From Pomphorhynchus laevis (Eukaryota > Acanthocephala > Palaeacanthocephala > Echinorhynchida > Pomphorhynchidae): a stretch of 64,000 nt of DNA. The notes beneath the pieces are model-generated. The model was not told the origin of the DNA and made no database searches. It saw only the letters and a program-made list of their open reading frames with translations. A program made the position numbers and the translations under genes. Shown here piece by piece: positions 53,165-64,000 of the stretch (the first letter of the stretch is position 1; every line of letters starts with the position of its first letter). The stretch is from positions 1 to 64,000 of the forward strand of contig WNNJ02001901.1 in NCBI GenBank assembly GCA_012934845.2. Reading direction: 5' to 3'.

Positions 53165-55156
53165 AAGATCACGGTAGCTCGTGATGAGAAGTAGAAACGT
53201 TCACCCAACTCACTCCCTCCAAATCTTCGTGATTCCTACTTTTCTCAACGCCGTTCACATCTCATTCTTATACGTACTAAACGTACTCTCTTTTGGCGAA
53301 ATCAACTCGAGTCATCTTCCGACTCGAAATCTCATTGGAAAATCTTAAACTCAATTCTTTCACGATCATCTACCCCTTGTAATATAAATCCTGATGAATT
53401 TTCTTCTTATCTACAAACTAAGCTATCTAATTTACTTTCCCTACTACCCATAGCCCCCTTGTACCCACTCTTATCTTTAAATACTTCCCTCCCAGAACTA
53501 TTCCACCTTCTTCCCGTTTCGTCTGATGAAGTTTCTTCGGTTCTGCTGTCATTACCTAATAAAACCTCTCCTTCTGACCCAATTCCCACTCACTTACTTA
53601 AAAATATCTGCACTTTTATCTTACCCTTCCTAACCACATTGTTCAACTCGTCCATCCGTAGCTGTACATTTCCTTCCATCTGGAAATGCGTCACTGTTCG
53701 TCCTATCATCAAAAAGCAATCTCTCGACTCTTCACTACCATCTTCGTACCGTCCAATCTCACTTCTCCCAACCCTCTCTAAACTCCTTGAGCGTCTCGTT
53801 CTTAAGCAAGTTAATACATATCTCTATTCCTCTAACTTATTTCCTCCCTTCCAAGCCGCTTTTCGCTCTAATTACTCTACCGAAATTGCATGTCTTAAAG
53901 TTTATAACGACTTACTCATATCGCGCGATCATAAATTATGTAGTGTCATAGTTTCTCTTGATCTATCGTCTGCTTTTGACATCGTCGATCACTCGATTCT
54001 TCTCCATCGCCTTCGTCATGATTATGGCTTCTCTTTACCCACTGTATCATGGTTTTCTTCATATCTATCAAACCGTACATTTCGCGTATATTCTAACTCT
54101 TCTCTCTCCCATCCTTCGTCCATTCCGTCCGGTGTTCCGCAAGGCTCCGTATTAGGCCCTATACTTTTCTCTCTTCTTCTTAATGATTTGTCTTCGATTT
54201 CTCATAAATTTAACTTCCATGTTATGCAATATGCTGATGACATTCTCATCTATGCTCATGCACCTGTTTATCGTATTCGCGATCTTAGTGTTTCTGCTTC
54301 CGACTGTCTTGTCTCAATTTCCAATCATCTTTCTTCCCTTCGCCTTTCTCTGAATCTTGATAAATCCAAAATTATGTGGATCCTACCTCGACGCCTCGGC
54401 TTCGAACCTCCCTCCGTATCATTAAATTCTACAATTCTTCCTATCGTTGATAATCTCGTTTTCCTAGGCTTCCATTTTGACAACCGACTTTCACTTAAAC
54501 CTTTCGTTAGAGATAAAGTACGCTCATCTACCTTGATACTCCGCAACCTCCGTCAAGTTCGTAGATTGATCGATTTCCCTTCTTGTATGACTCTCATATC
54601 ATCTCTCCTTTTTTCTAGACTCGATTATTGTCTTAGTCTATTTTCCAACTCACCTAAATCCACTCTTCTTCCCCTACAACGCATCGTCAACGCAGCTGTC
54701 CGAATTCTCCTCCGTCTTCGTCGTTTTGATCACACATCCTACCATCTTGCTTCTCTCGATTTGCCTACAATTTATTGTCGTGTTCAAATTCGTCTTCTTA
54801 TCGTTGCTTTCCGCCTTGTAACTTTTCATACCCCTTCATTTCTCAACCTTCCTTTTCTTGATAATTCCCGTCCTGTTTACTGTTCCTTGCGTTCCTGTAA
54901 TTCCCTTCTTTTACATGTCCCAAACTACTCTACCTCCTTTGGACTCCGCTCCTTCCTGGTGGCTGCTCCTCTATCGTGGAATCATCTGCCCATTCATATA
55001 CGCCAATCAACTTCCCTGCAGTGCTTCAAACGACAAATCCGATCCCATCTGAACAATTTAACTGCTTGACTTTCTCATTTTTGTTTGTGGACTTGTAAGC
55101 GTACAGCTTGTACGCATTTGCCACATTAAATAAATTTGTATTATTATTATTATTAA
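53165..55156 (+). mobile_element. LINE-B, CR1/jockey-group retrotransposon, 5'-truncated
   Basis: Inserted inside LINE-A, interrupting its pre-RT block between ..SLTDSI (right side) and STTYKG (left side); about 35 bp of target is missing relative to the intact copy. The 3' end has a short UTR and an (ATT)n tail at 55138-55152, typical for this group. Codons are strikingly C/T-rich compared with the AT-rich surroundings. Its long open frame indicates the youngest LINE in the window. Confidence 0.85.
53198..55069 (+). CDS. LINE-B ORF2 fragment: reverse transcriptase, open for over 620 codons
   Basis: The frame is open from about 53198 (NSLPPNLRDSYFSQRR) to a stop at 55069; the conventional part begins near 53459. 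It starts within the pre-RT region, so the endonuclease is missing and no start codon is expected. RT blocks: VRPIIKKQ and SSYRPISLLPTLSKLLERLV; FRSNYSTE; SLDLSSAFDIVDHSILLHRL (catalytic block A); SGVPQGSVLGPILFSLLLND; HVMQYADDILIYA (catalytic YADD intact); FLGFHFD. A thumb/C-terminal region follows (WNHLPIHIRQS, FKRQIRSHL). The catalytic Asps are kept, but a 5'-truncated copy cannot act alone. Confidence 0.88.
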   Translation, partial: RSPNSLPPNLRDSYFSQRRSHLILIRTKRTLFWRNQLESSSDSKSHWKILNSILSRSSTPCNINPDEFSSYLQTKLSNLLSLLPIAPLYPLLSLNTSLPELFHLLPVSSDEVSSVLLSLPNKTSPSDPIPTHLLKNICTFILPFLTTLFNSSIRSCTFPSIWKCVTVRPIIKKQSLDSSLPSSYRPISLLPTLSKLLERLVLKQVNTYLYSSNLFPPFQAAFRSNYSTEIACLKVYNDLLISRDHKLCSVIVSLDLSSAFDIVDHSILLHRLRHDYGFSLPTVSWFSSYLSNRTFRVYSNSSLSHPSSIPSGVPQGSVLGPILFSLLLNDLSSISHKFNFHVMQYADDILIYAHAPVYRIRDLSVSASDCLVSISNHLSSLRLSLNLDKSKIMWILPRRLGFEPPSVSLNSTILPIVDNLVFLGFHFDNRLSLKPFVRDKVRSSTLILRNLRQVRRLIDFPSCMTLISSLLFSRLDYCLSLFSNSPKSTLLPLQRIVNAAVRILLRLRRFDHTSYHLASLDLPTIYCRVQIRLLIVAFRLVTFHTPSFLNLPFLDNSRPVYCSLRSCNSLLLHVPNYSTSFGLRSFLVAAPLSWNHLPIHIRQSTSLQCFKRQIRSHLNNLTA

Positions 55157-55905
55157 TTGAATCGGTCAGACTCGCATTTACTACAACAGCAGGGCAGAGT
55201 CGGATAGCTAAATGGAAGAAGTCCACTATGATTGGATCAAAGTGAAACATCCTCCTCAGCAAGGTATCCTCTAGCCGTCAAAGGAGTAGGTAATGCAAGG
55301 TGGACAGTTATTGTCTCGGCTGATCAATACACATGGTCTTTAGCCGACATTTATCATGAAGCGATAGCATGTCGAGGATATGGTTTATTGTTGTGTAACG
55401 ATAGGAGGGTACGTGGTTTGTGAATAAGATATTCGTTCCTGGCTCTACGAAGTGCTGCATTAATCCAACGACCATTTGTGTCGTTGATGTCACCAAGTAA
55501 GATGAATAGCAACTACCCAATCAATATTCGATCCATGAGGTCACGGTTCTTATGAATCTCCATTGATCGAATATAGATATTGACTATGCTGATGCGTTTA
55601 CCGTTTTTACAGTGTTATCGCTGAACAATACAGGGCAGGACAATAATAGTTTTGTAAGAGGGATGATCTTAAATTGCTTTTAGCTAAGGTTAGAAGACCT
55701 TGAGATTAAGAGAAGTGAGGTGGGGTTATATAAGGAGTAAAATTGACAGTAATGTGCTTAGGTATAAATCAAATAATGTACTGGGTGATCAGATAGATCT
55801 AGTCTCCTGTGGGACTATGACTCTACATCGCGACCAATTAAATACTAAGGACAAAAACACCCCCTAAATTCCAGCCAACGAGTGTTCAGAGAAAAAGGTT
55901 CAATG
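55157..55905 (-). pseudogene. LINE-A ORF2, endonuclease and start of pre-RT relic
   Basis: Begins near 55905 with the equivalent of EPFSLNILQWNSRG, the start of apurinic-type LINE endonucleases, and ends with MLRRMFHFDPIIVDFFHLAI at 55262, matching MLRKRFHFDPVRVGLFQAAI at 61774. Frameshifted; the GDFN and SDH catalytic blocks are not clearly legible. Confidence 0.7.
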
Positions 55906-55909
55906 CAAT

Positions 55910-56972
55910 TTACCATTGCGTTAATTTACGGGCAGGAAGATAAGGCCTACTAGTCGGTCCATCACTTGTTATGTCACCCTTACCACTGGCATAATTAACA
56001 GCAAGCTTGCTTTTCCCACACACATTGTTTTCTTTAGTATGGCTGATGGGTATGCTATAATCTCTTTTAGATAGCTGTTTTATTTTCCCATCGTTTGTAT
56101 TTTTTGAAGCAATGGACGACGGGGCAACTAATGCTATTCGTTTGTTTGTATTGATTAAGGCTGAATCATGATTAGAAGAACGACCAGTAAAACTCCCAAC
56201 CAAAGATACAATCACTGCCAACATTTTGGTTATATTCTCTGCGAGCCTTGTATCTATAATTTTTATAAAATTTTCCATTTAGATTGAGGGGTGATTCATA
56301 TGATGTTAAGCGTTACTGAACGAGGAATGAGTATTTGCCAAGTGTCTATTTTTGTATAACATAAAAGCTCCGTACTTCTTAGACCATCCAGGGTTATCTT
56401 TTTCGCAATTGGGACAGTAGACAGAACCAAAGTATGACCCACAATCGTGATTATTTAAACTGCATGTTACGCATTTATTGGGGTACGAACAGGTGGAAGC
56501 CCAATGCGCCGAACCATGAAAATTTTGGCAATTCGGAACGTTAGTCAATCTGCCGATACAAAGGTCAATTTCAAGTTAGTTCCGAATAATGGATTCGCGG
56601 CAGACAAAACTAGATACCGGGCATTGTCTTGTGTTCAACCGAGCCAAATTTAGTTTAATGTTGCGTGAAGAACTGTAGATATTCCTGTGCGAGGTCGGAG
56701 GATGAAAAATCAATACGGTATGATCTCGCATAAGACCTTGCAGAATTGAATATAATTATATGCTTATAGTTAGTTACAAACGGTCTCGTATAAAAATACT
56801 CACTTCTTTCCAGTGGAGTAGTAATCGAAATGATGACAAATTGTTTAAGTTTGTAGACAGGTGTCAGCTCACCATCAGTACTTTTGTTAATAGTTCTAAC
56901 CTTATCTTCAGTAAATTTAATAGATTTCATAATTGAATTGTTGGAAACATCCATGCTATCGAGATAAGTCAT
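55910..56972 (-). pseudogene. LINE-A ORF1, zinc-knuckle nucleic-acid-binding protein
   Basis: Three frames in order: 56972-56655 (MTYLDSMDVSNNSIMKSIKF, a region like the small RRM-like fold preceding knuckles in jockey/R1-type ORF1), 56548-56306 with knuckle-like spacing (CQNFHGSAHWASTC, KCVTC..NNHDC, CPNCEKDNPGWSKK), and 56278-55910, a Ser/Lys-rich tail. Knuckles bind element RNA in the ribonucleoprotein. Broken between frames. Confidence 0.7.
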
Positions 56973-57009
56973 TACACTGAGTGTTGATGCTAAATTAGCA
57001 AAGAATGAA

Positions 57010-57930
57010 CACGTTCACTGAGTTAAATGTGCTTTTGCGATGCGTATTTCTCAATTGTTTTCGCCTTAGCGGTATTTGACTAAAGAACGCGATAAATGTA
57101 TATATTCAATGAAGGGATGTCTCCGATTTAGTAAGCAGCAAATAAAGGCGATAAGACTTGTTTACAGATATTCTTTAGCTTGAAGTTTTCAATTTCAAAC
57201 ATTTGAGATTCGCACTACTTGATAATAGAGAGCCAGCTTGCAGACGTAACGTCAATAAAAATATTAATGTATTCTCATCTAGATAAAAGTCATTAAAAAT
57301 ATTCATTTGATTTTTTATAAAAAAAGAAATAAACAAAAAACAAGGAAAAATCATCATAAATAAACATAAAATAAAAGATTATAAACGGTTTACATTCATT
57401 AAAATTAATGTAAATAATTTTCGAATAACTTTCAATTGATAAATATAATATTGAATTAGAAAATAAAAAGATTACAGACTTAATCAAAAAAATTAAAAAA
57501 TCTAACTCGAAATGGCGTTTTAAATAATTAATTAATAATTAACACTTAATAAATAATTTATAATATATAATCGAAATTAAATAAATTAAATAGAAATAAA
57601 CGAATGCCGTAAATAATTGCCTGCAATTTTATTATTGTCATTCAAAGATACTTCGACGATAAATAATTTGATCTCTCTGAGATTAAATTAGAAACTATTT
57701 AATTTTAAATTAAATACATTACTAGCTAGCGACTACTAATTAAATTAATTACTAATTAATTTCATTATTGGCGTTTCGTTTCAATAAATTTAACATTCTA
57801 GATTTGAATGACCAATACAAGAGGACCGCAATTGATCAAGTACAATAGGTATGTAATTGATCAAGTACATCAAGGTACTGTTAAATTATAATGAAAAAGA
57901 GTGTTGTCTATTTTAAATACTTTATGAGCA
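57010..57930. other. AT-rich spacer
   Basis: 57004-57080 is shared with 50700-50820 and may be LINE-A 5' UTR. The rest is AT-rich; AATTGATCAAGTACA is duplicated at 57830-57870. Confidence 0.45.
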
Positions 57931-57934
57931 TCGG

Positions 57935-58145
57935 AGCCCCCGTAGACTTATGGAAATCCAATCGTCTGTTATTTATTAGTCAATTCATAAATTAAATTAT
58001 TTAAATCTTAAATTTTAACTTAATATAAATATAAATTGTATAATATCTTATACAATTATTTATTATTTAAGTATGTTTTATTTAACATTATTTTTAATTT
58101 ATAAATAGTATAAAAGAAGTGGACTTAGTTAGCTGATCTGATCTG
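57935..58145 (+). repeat. Dispersed repeat E, partial copy
   Basis: GTCTGTTATTTATTAGTCAA body and the end GACTTAGTTAGCTGATCTGATCTGG are recognisable; the 5' hammerhead-like part is largely lost. Confidence 0.55.
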
Positions 58146-58329
58146 GTTAATCAATTAAATTCTCATCAATAACTATATTGATATAGCTTGTTTGTGCAAT
58201 TATAAATATTTTCAAAACTTTAATTCAAGTAATGTTAAGTGACCATAGTGTTTTAAGGTTGATTATGATGTTTTAGATTTTGTCCAAACAAAATCTGAAG
58301 TATTCGCATTCCTTAATTTGTTAACAAAT

Positions 58330-59460
58330 TGATTTGCAATAAAGAAATCAATCCGACCATAAAGTACATTAAAATCAAATCGGTTTTGAACTTGTAGACA
58401 TGTGATTGGTTACCGATGCCTTTCGACTGTAATAGAGATAAACACACAACTTGTTTGCTGCTTTCACCAATGTAGCAATTTAATTATTGCTGAAAACAAT
58501 ACCGATTAACGATCGGTATGTTGACGACATATTGCCATTTTGAAAAAATGTTGAACCATTCATAGAAAATAAGCTTACATGAAAACTGTGAATTAAAAGT
58601 CACATGCGATAAAACAAAATTCAACTTCTTGGATGAAATAATAACATAAGAACAAGACAAACCAATGTGCGCACTGCTATATATCATAAATTAACAGACA
58701 AAGGCGCATACTCCCACTAGGGTTCATTTCATATAAATATAAAATACATCAATAAAAGCCTAATTAACCTGGCTCTGCGATATTCTAGTAACAGCTGTTT
58801 CTTCAAAAATAATAAGGGTTTTCTTAAGAATCCCTCAAAAATGAAATCAGCCATGTCAAACAAGCATGGTCAATTCTGGTTACTCATTAAGGATGATATA
58901 TTTGCTATTAGTAATTGTATAAACGACATATACAAATGAAGTCATATGGTGAGGCCACTAATAATACAATTACAATCTGACTATCCTGTCAACTTCAATG
59001 ATGATGTCAAAATACTTAATAACCTAGTATCACAACACGTGAAATGTAAGGAACCAAACAGACACATTAACATCCAAGAATATTTTAGACCACACCACTC
59101 CTCAGTTTCACTTAGAGAAGAAAATACTCATGCAGAAGAAACACACAACATTGTGTATCAATTCCGTTGTAATAGAGATGGATGTAATGCCCCTATTACA
59201 TTGGATACACAACGTGTAACTTAATTGATCGTGACATACAACATAAATACAAATCAAGTGATAGCCACAAACACCTAAAATACAAGCATGACGAGTATAA
59301 AATACAAACTACCCAATGCGACTTTAAAATTATTTATAAATGCAATGGAAGCATAAACTTAAAATTGGCTGAAGCACTTCTAATAAAACTGTTTTGTTCA
59401 GAATTAAACATTAAATATAATGAAATGGGCAACAGTTTATAGCTCTACTACTAAACAAAC
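58330..59460 (+). pseudogene. PLE relic: RT C-terminus and GIY-YIG domain
   Basis: 58330-58930 reads in pieces FNFLDEIIT (block E-like K..FLD), LTDKGAYSH and SFHINIKYINKSLINLALRY, the PLE linker (TDK..Y.H..S.HP..YK..I...L..R). Frame 58946-59224 has THNIVYQFRCNRDGCNAPIT (GIY half). The next piece has RDIQHKYKSSDSHKHLK, CDFKIIYKCNG and LKLAEALLIKLF, with E of AEALLIK as the conserved Glu helix. The style fits Neptune/Nematis-like PLEs and differs from the other three PLE types here. Confidence 0.8.
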
Positions 59461-59464
59461 AAGA

Positions 59465-60025
59465 GCAGTAAGCCATTTAATTCCATTTACAATCTATAAC
59501 TTTACAATTAATTTATTAGTTTATTTCACTTTTAGATTAAAACTTTTCATGATGACGACTACAATTGATAGCCGAAATATTTAATCAAAAGATCTCGTGT
59601 TTTTGTATTCTTGGTGCGTGTACGAATAATTTATGGTAAATACACAATCACAACAATATCGATTCAAAAATATTATTAAGTCCATTAAGATCCTTACAAA
59701 ATCAAAGCAGGCATTATGTTCTTATAAATATATAATTTATATTTCGCTGGACACTTCCAGCATCTTAAGAAATTATTTTAAAAATTTAAAGACGCACTCT
59801 GTAAGCTATTAAAATATTATCAATTACTAACATATATATAATAGGCTGTTATTTTGATCCCAAGATGATCGCAAAATTTATATTACTTTCTTAACATTTC
59901 TTAATTTAATAGAAGTTATGTTAAATGAATATGGAACTTTAATTTAACAGTATTAGAACGGTAATAAAATGATAACCTGGATAGTGACTGAGAGAGAAAG
60001 AAGGATCCGCTGTCTAACGATAAGG
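59465..60025. other. AT-rich spacer
   Basis: No gene recognised. Confidence 0.5.
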
Positions 60026-60029
60026 AAGC

Positions 60030-61090
60030 AAAATGAGTAATTTTTTAATAATTATTGGAGCTGGATCAAATAAAAGAAGAAATTATTTTTAAGAAGCTCT
60101 CATTAGGAGGCTAGCTAATCTAATCAATATAACACCAAAAATACGGATTGCGAAAAGTTTTTCAACGAATTTTTATCTCAACCCAGATCGCATTATCAAT
60201 AACACTTCCAGAATATCCTTTGTCTCATTTGATTTAGCAACTTCATTGCTAAGTTCTTTAATGGTAATTTTTCGCATATCGGAACATTAGTTTTTAAGCC
60301 AATAATGACTTCTGTAAAAATCCCAAGCATTATTCCACACTACCGATTGTTTTTGCCAACAGCGAAGAAGTAAATGCCATTATCCTTGCCAATGCTGCAT
60401 GTAATCCCTTTATGGGTTGTAATTTAAATTTCACACAAGTCAGCACCGACAATCTCACATTCGGTCACTGCAACACATGTCACTGCTGGGGGCATTGAAG
60501 TTCTGGTTGCAGTAGAAGGAAAACTTGTGAAATTTGTTAGTATGATGACAAAGACCACAACTCGGAGTGTAAACTTTCTCCTAAATGTTCAAACTGTGGG
60601 TTGCAACAACTTGCCTGGTCACGGAGATGCGTAGTCTTTAAGGATTACGCCAAAATACATTTAATCATTAAGAAAAATGTGAATTCTCCATCCATCAAGT
60701 TTAATCAGATATGTGGCTCGTCTGGTCCCGGTTCGGACGAATTACTTAATATCTTTAAAACAATGCAGCAGGAGACTTGAGACTATGGAAACACTAATTA
60801 CTGGATTGGTTAATACCTTGTTCAAAATACTTACAATCTTTACCCTTGAACTCAAAATCTCTAAGAAGAGAGCAATATCCAATACAATGAAGTCAGTGTC
60901 CAGGAAGATATCGACTTCTTCCAGAACACAAAATCCTCCGTAGATTAAACTTGCAAAGCAAGATGAATTAAACTGGAAATTGGCAGCGGTCTCCACCTTG
61001 GGAAATGATGATATCGCCCGTGGACAAGTGTCTCTAACTTGTCCGTGTAGGTGTGAGCAAGGCAACCTACTTACCTCCGGCTGCGACTAG
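60030..61090 (+). pseudogene. LINE-A ORF1 relic with CCHC knuckles
   Basis: Zinc-knuckle run around 60455-60640: CNTCHCWGH, CEIC..DDKDHNSEC and KCSNCGLQQLAWSRRC, then VVFKDYAKIHLI. This matches the C..C...GH....C arrays of jockey/R1-type ORF1 and the minus-strand copy at 55.9-57.0 kb. Interrupted by stops. The short frames at 60713-61065 are its C-terminal part and shadow. Confidence 0.7.
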
Positions 61091-61120
61091 GAGGAGGCAT
61101 CCCACTCCAGCTGAAACACA

Positions 61121-62935
61121 ATGCAAAATATTCAAGAGCCTTTTTCATTGAATATCCTTCAGTGGAATTCAAGAGGTGCTTCTGCCCTTAGCCTTATATT
61201 TGGTAGAGATCCAGATCTTATAGTCCTTCAGGAGACGCGGTATATTCGGTTCTCTCAGGACATTACTTAATTTATCCCTAAGCACATCTACACCCACTTT
61301 ACTCCGTGCATAACCCCCACAATCCTCTTCATCTCAAGGTATTTTAACCCTAGTTGAATGTTCTTTAAGATATTCCATCCCGTTAAACTACTCTTGTCTA
61401 GCCCTGTCTTGTTTAGCTACATCACTTTGTAAGAACGGTTAACGCATCAGTATAACCAATATCTACATACATCCAAGGGAGATTCACAAGAACAGTGACC
61501 TACTGGATCGTATTTTGGGTAGTGGCTATGACATTTACTTGGTGATTTCAACGACAGAACTGGTCGTTGGATTAATGCAGCACTCCTAGCCAGGAACGAC
61601 TATCTTATCACAAACCACAGTCTCTCACCTTTCATTGCTCAGCAACTTATTCTCTCCTCGACATATTACTGCTTCATAAGATGTGGTTGTTGAACCCTAT
61701 TTGTACTGAGCAGTCGCGCCAACCACAGACCACCTTTCTTGACTTAATTCGTTGGCGGATAGAGTAAGATACGTTGCTTAGAAAGAGGTTTCACTTTGAT
61801 CCCGTCAGAGTGGGTTTATTTCAGGCAGCTATCCAACTCTTCTTCAGAATAGGTAATGAGAGTTTGACCGAATTTAATTCCTACCTCTTAACGCAAGCTA
61901 TCGTGTTACTTTCGACTACCTATAAAGGTCGTATTTACAATCACACTCCAACAAAACTCAAGGTCATGGCTAAAATGCTTCACCTTCCCAATCTCTCTGT
62001 CTCCGCAAGACAGGCCCTCTCGAATGAATACTGGATCTCTAGATTTAGGTTCCAGCTGACCAGAGATGGGGCGAGCTTTGCTGACCTTAAACCTTCTCAG
62101 TGTTCTTTTTGGAAGATATTCAAGAAAGAGAAGTCTGTCTGCTGGAAGGATAGGGCTGTGGGTTGGATTGAGAGTATCGACCTTGACAGAGTTTAGGAAG
62201 AGTCAATATCCCTACATAATTATGGAGCCACTCAATCACCCCAACAAGTCCCGCCTTGGTGTGACTTCAGGAGTAGGGACTTATCTGTTACAAATATTTT
62301 TTATTTCTGGGACCACTCCTGGGCACTTCTAAATCCGTCGCTCCACTATCTTCTCTGGTCTGTCAGCTTTTGACAGCCGATCAAAGAAGAGAAGTGGCCG
62401 TCACAATGCTTTAAGCCTGACCATCCGATGTAGCCGGCATCAGTATTAGTCGTAGAATTTTTTTATCCAAGCATAGTCCGGTTTCAGGTCCTAAAAATCT
62501 GCGACCCATTTCGATTCAAAACTCCATCATCTCTATTTTCGAAAACGCGCTTGCGTGTAAAATCTGCGATCACGTTAGTAGGCGAAATTTAATCCCACCA
62601 GGTTTCCATGGTTCGTCAAAGGTCGCTCGGTCCATTAAGCAGTTGGTGAAGTGCATCAGTTCTGTCAGGAGAATAGTCATCAACTTGCTGTGGCTGTTTT
62701 CCTTGACTTTCTGCTGCATTTGACCGCATCTCCATTCCCTTTGTGATCTCTTCTCTCAGGCCCCTCGGGTTGCCCTTTGAGAATTGTTAACAGGGTGGAG
62801 ATATTGCTGTACACCAAGCGGTTATACTATGAAGACGACCCTGATGAGCGTCAGTTCTACCCTATTACGAGGGTGCCTCAAGGTTCCCCGCTTTCTCCTA
62901 TTTTATATCTTGCTACCTCATTGTACTATTCAAGA
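61121..62935 (+). pseudogene. LINE-A ORF2 relic: endonuclease and partial RT
   Basis: Starts ATG with MQNIQEPFSLNILQWNSRG, then LIVLQETR (the catalytic QE.. of apurinic-type endonuclease) and LGDFNDRTGRW (GDFN motif) near 61540. The longest open part, 61774-62196, is the pre-RT block (MLRKRFHFDPVRVGLF to KDRAVGWIE). RT fingers PKNLRPISIQNSIISIFEN at about 62495, decayed palm, RVPQGSPLSPILY by about 62915. Several frameshifts. Confidence 0.8.
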
Positions 62936-62964
62936 ATTTTAACGCAGGTGCGTTAAAATTATGA

Positions 62965-63380
62965 AGTTCAGTTAATTATAAATTCAGTTAAAAATTATGA
63001 ATTCTGTTAAAAATTTTAAAATTCAGTTGAAAAATTTAAAATTCAGTTAAAATCGTGATTTAGCATAAGTTATATGCTCTCGACCAGATTAAAAACATAC
63101 GTCAGTACTAATGATTTTCATTTTAGATCTTTTAAATATAACAGAAAAAGTATCTCTTTTTAAGTTAGTTCGAACAAATAGTTTATAAATAATTCAAACA
63201 AACTATTTTTATACATAGTTCGAACAAATACATTATATATTACGACTGTAAAAGTTAGTTACTAAACAATTTTAATTTTAGATATTTTTAAATTTAACAA
63301 AAAGTTATAAATCCTGTGATATTATTAATAGAAATTGCTTTGTAAGTAATACAGCAGACAAATGTTTTTCGCTAAATTTA
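62965..63380. other. AT-rich spacer with short repeats
   Basis: AAATTCAGTTAAAA is repeated four to five times with variation at 62985-63050; AGTTCGAACAAATA recurs at 63170-63230. Confidence 0.6.
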
Positions 63381-63384
63381 AAAT

Positions 63385-64000
63385 TTAACTGCAATACCGC
63401 ATGTGTAGTGTATCTAATACAGTGTACATGTTGATTGCAATATATTGGAAAATCATTTCAAATGTTAAAAACTAGGTTTAGGCAACACATATATAATATA
63501 CAGCATAATAGTCAAACTATATATCATAAACATATGAGATTAATAGGACATGATATTAAAAACTGTAAATTATTTATTTTGGAACATATTATCGAATAAA
63601 ACATTTCAATATTAAATCAAAAACTATTAGATAAAGAAGATTTTTGGATTAAAACGTTTAATTCTATGTACCCATAAGGATTAAATGACGTGGTACAAGG
63701 AATTGGCAGAAGTAGTATAATACATAATAAACAACTATATTATAATAATCCCGTTAAACGCAAGGCAAGAAGTGATGGCGATAAATGAAATAAGAAAAAT
63801 AGAGTTAAACATATTAAAAAAGATATGTATATAAATGAACAATTAGAAATATTAAAACAACTTTTAAGAGATAATAAGCTGAAAGATCTTTATGTAAATA
63901 TAAGAAGTTTTTTTAAAGATATCATATGCTCAATATATCAAAAATTAATTAACGACTATGATATGCTAAGTTGTATAATAGACAGTTATTGTATACAAAA
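63385..64000 (+). pseudogene. PLE with upstream GIY-YIG domain (Naiad/Chlamys-like), running off the window
   Basis: CVVYLIQCTC-stop-LQYIGKSFQMLKTRFRQH gives both halves of the GIY-YIG motif and the R..H helix; KEDFWIKTFNSMYP and GLND complete the domain in the pattern W....F...P.GLN. After it come basic residues and a helical region (EQLEILKQLLRDNKLKDLY, SIYQKLINDYDML) in the direction where an RT should follow beyond the edge. GIY-YIG before rather than after the RT is characteristic of the permuted PLE branch. A few in-frame stops; RT not visible, so placement is inferred. Confidence 0.65.

Larger units (their letters stand above)
51930..57000 (-). mobile_element. LINE-A non-LTR retrotransposon, minus strand, broken by a nested LINE-B
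   Basis: Read on the minus strand: ORF1 (56972-55910), endonuclease start (about 55905), pre-RT block (55262-55157), then LINE-B (55156-53165, opposite strand), then the rest of the pre-RT block (53160 on), RT fingers (about 52680) and thumb-like sequence to 51930. Every part aligns by eye with the plus-strand copy at 60030-62935. Many stops and deletions; inactive. Confidence 0.8.
60030..62935 (+). mobile_element. LINE-A non-LTR retrotransposon, plus strand, 3'-truncated
   Basis: ORF1, endonuclease, pre-RT and first RT blocks in order; sequence stops matching after ..RVPQGSPLSPIL-type codons at about 62915. A 12-bp perfect hairpin (TTTTAACGC arms) at 62935-62960 marks the break. Best copy for reconstructing the order of the other LINE-A fragments. 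Confidence 0.8.

Overview
The window is AT-rich, transposon-dense animal (metazoan) nuclear DNA. Evidence for this: one gene split into many small exons with GT..AG introns encodes LOTUS and Tudor domains, a combination known from animal germline piRNA-pathway proteins (TDRD5/TDRD7, Tejas/Tapas in flies). Around it lie eroded non-LTR, Ty3 and Penelope-like retroelements, a satellite and microsatellites. There are no bacterial operons, rRNA genes or CRISPR arrays. The phylum cannot be settled from sequence alone; an AT-rich invertebrate is most likely.

Layout. 0-10.5 kb: Penelope-like element (PLE) remains in both orientations, hammerhead-like RNA motifs, foldback repeats, a repeat with a tRNA-like head, and a LINE ORF1 relic. 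10.5-20.4 kb: mostly AT-rich DNA with an inverted-repeat element, short duplications and a LINE reverse-transcriptase (RT) relic. 20.4-49.4 kb (minus strand): the LOTUS-Tudor gene. I reconstruct nine exons; every junction except F/G is phase-compatible. Its introns hold a complete but dead Ty3 element with 90-bp LTRs, PLE fragments, a 14-copy 129-bp satellite, a (TA)n tract, a 4-kb PLE/hammerhead cluster and an RT-associated relic. 49.4-64 kb: a minus-strand LINE (family A) interrupted by a second LINE (family B) with a long open RT frame, a PLE RT/GIY-YIG relic, a plus-strand LINE-A copy, and at the right edge a PLE with an upstream GIY-YIG domain running off the window.

The most interesting signal is a set of hammerhead-ribozyme-like motifs tied to PLE-type repeats. 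In families A and E the CUGAUGA, GAAA and GUH segments and all three stems can be found, but in an order that cannot fold within one unit. It nests only across two head-to-tail units, and both families occur as tandem units here. In family A all three stems covary between copies. Family B is a compact conventional-order version. The only host gene visible belongs to a family that silences transposons, and it is itself heavily loaded with them. No viral or toxin genes were seen.
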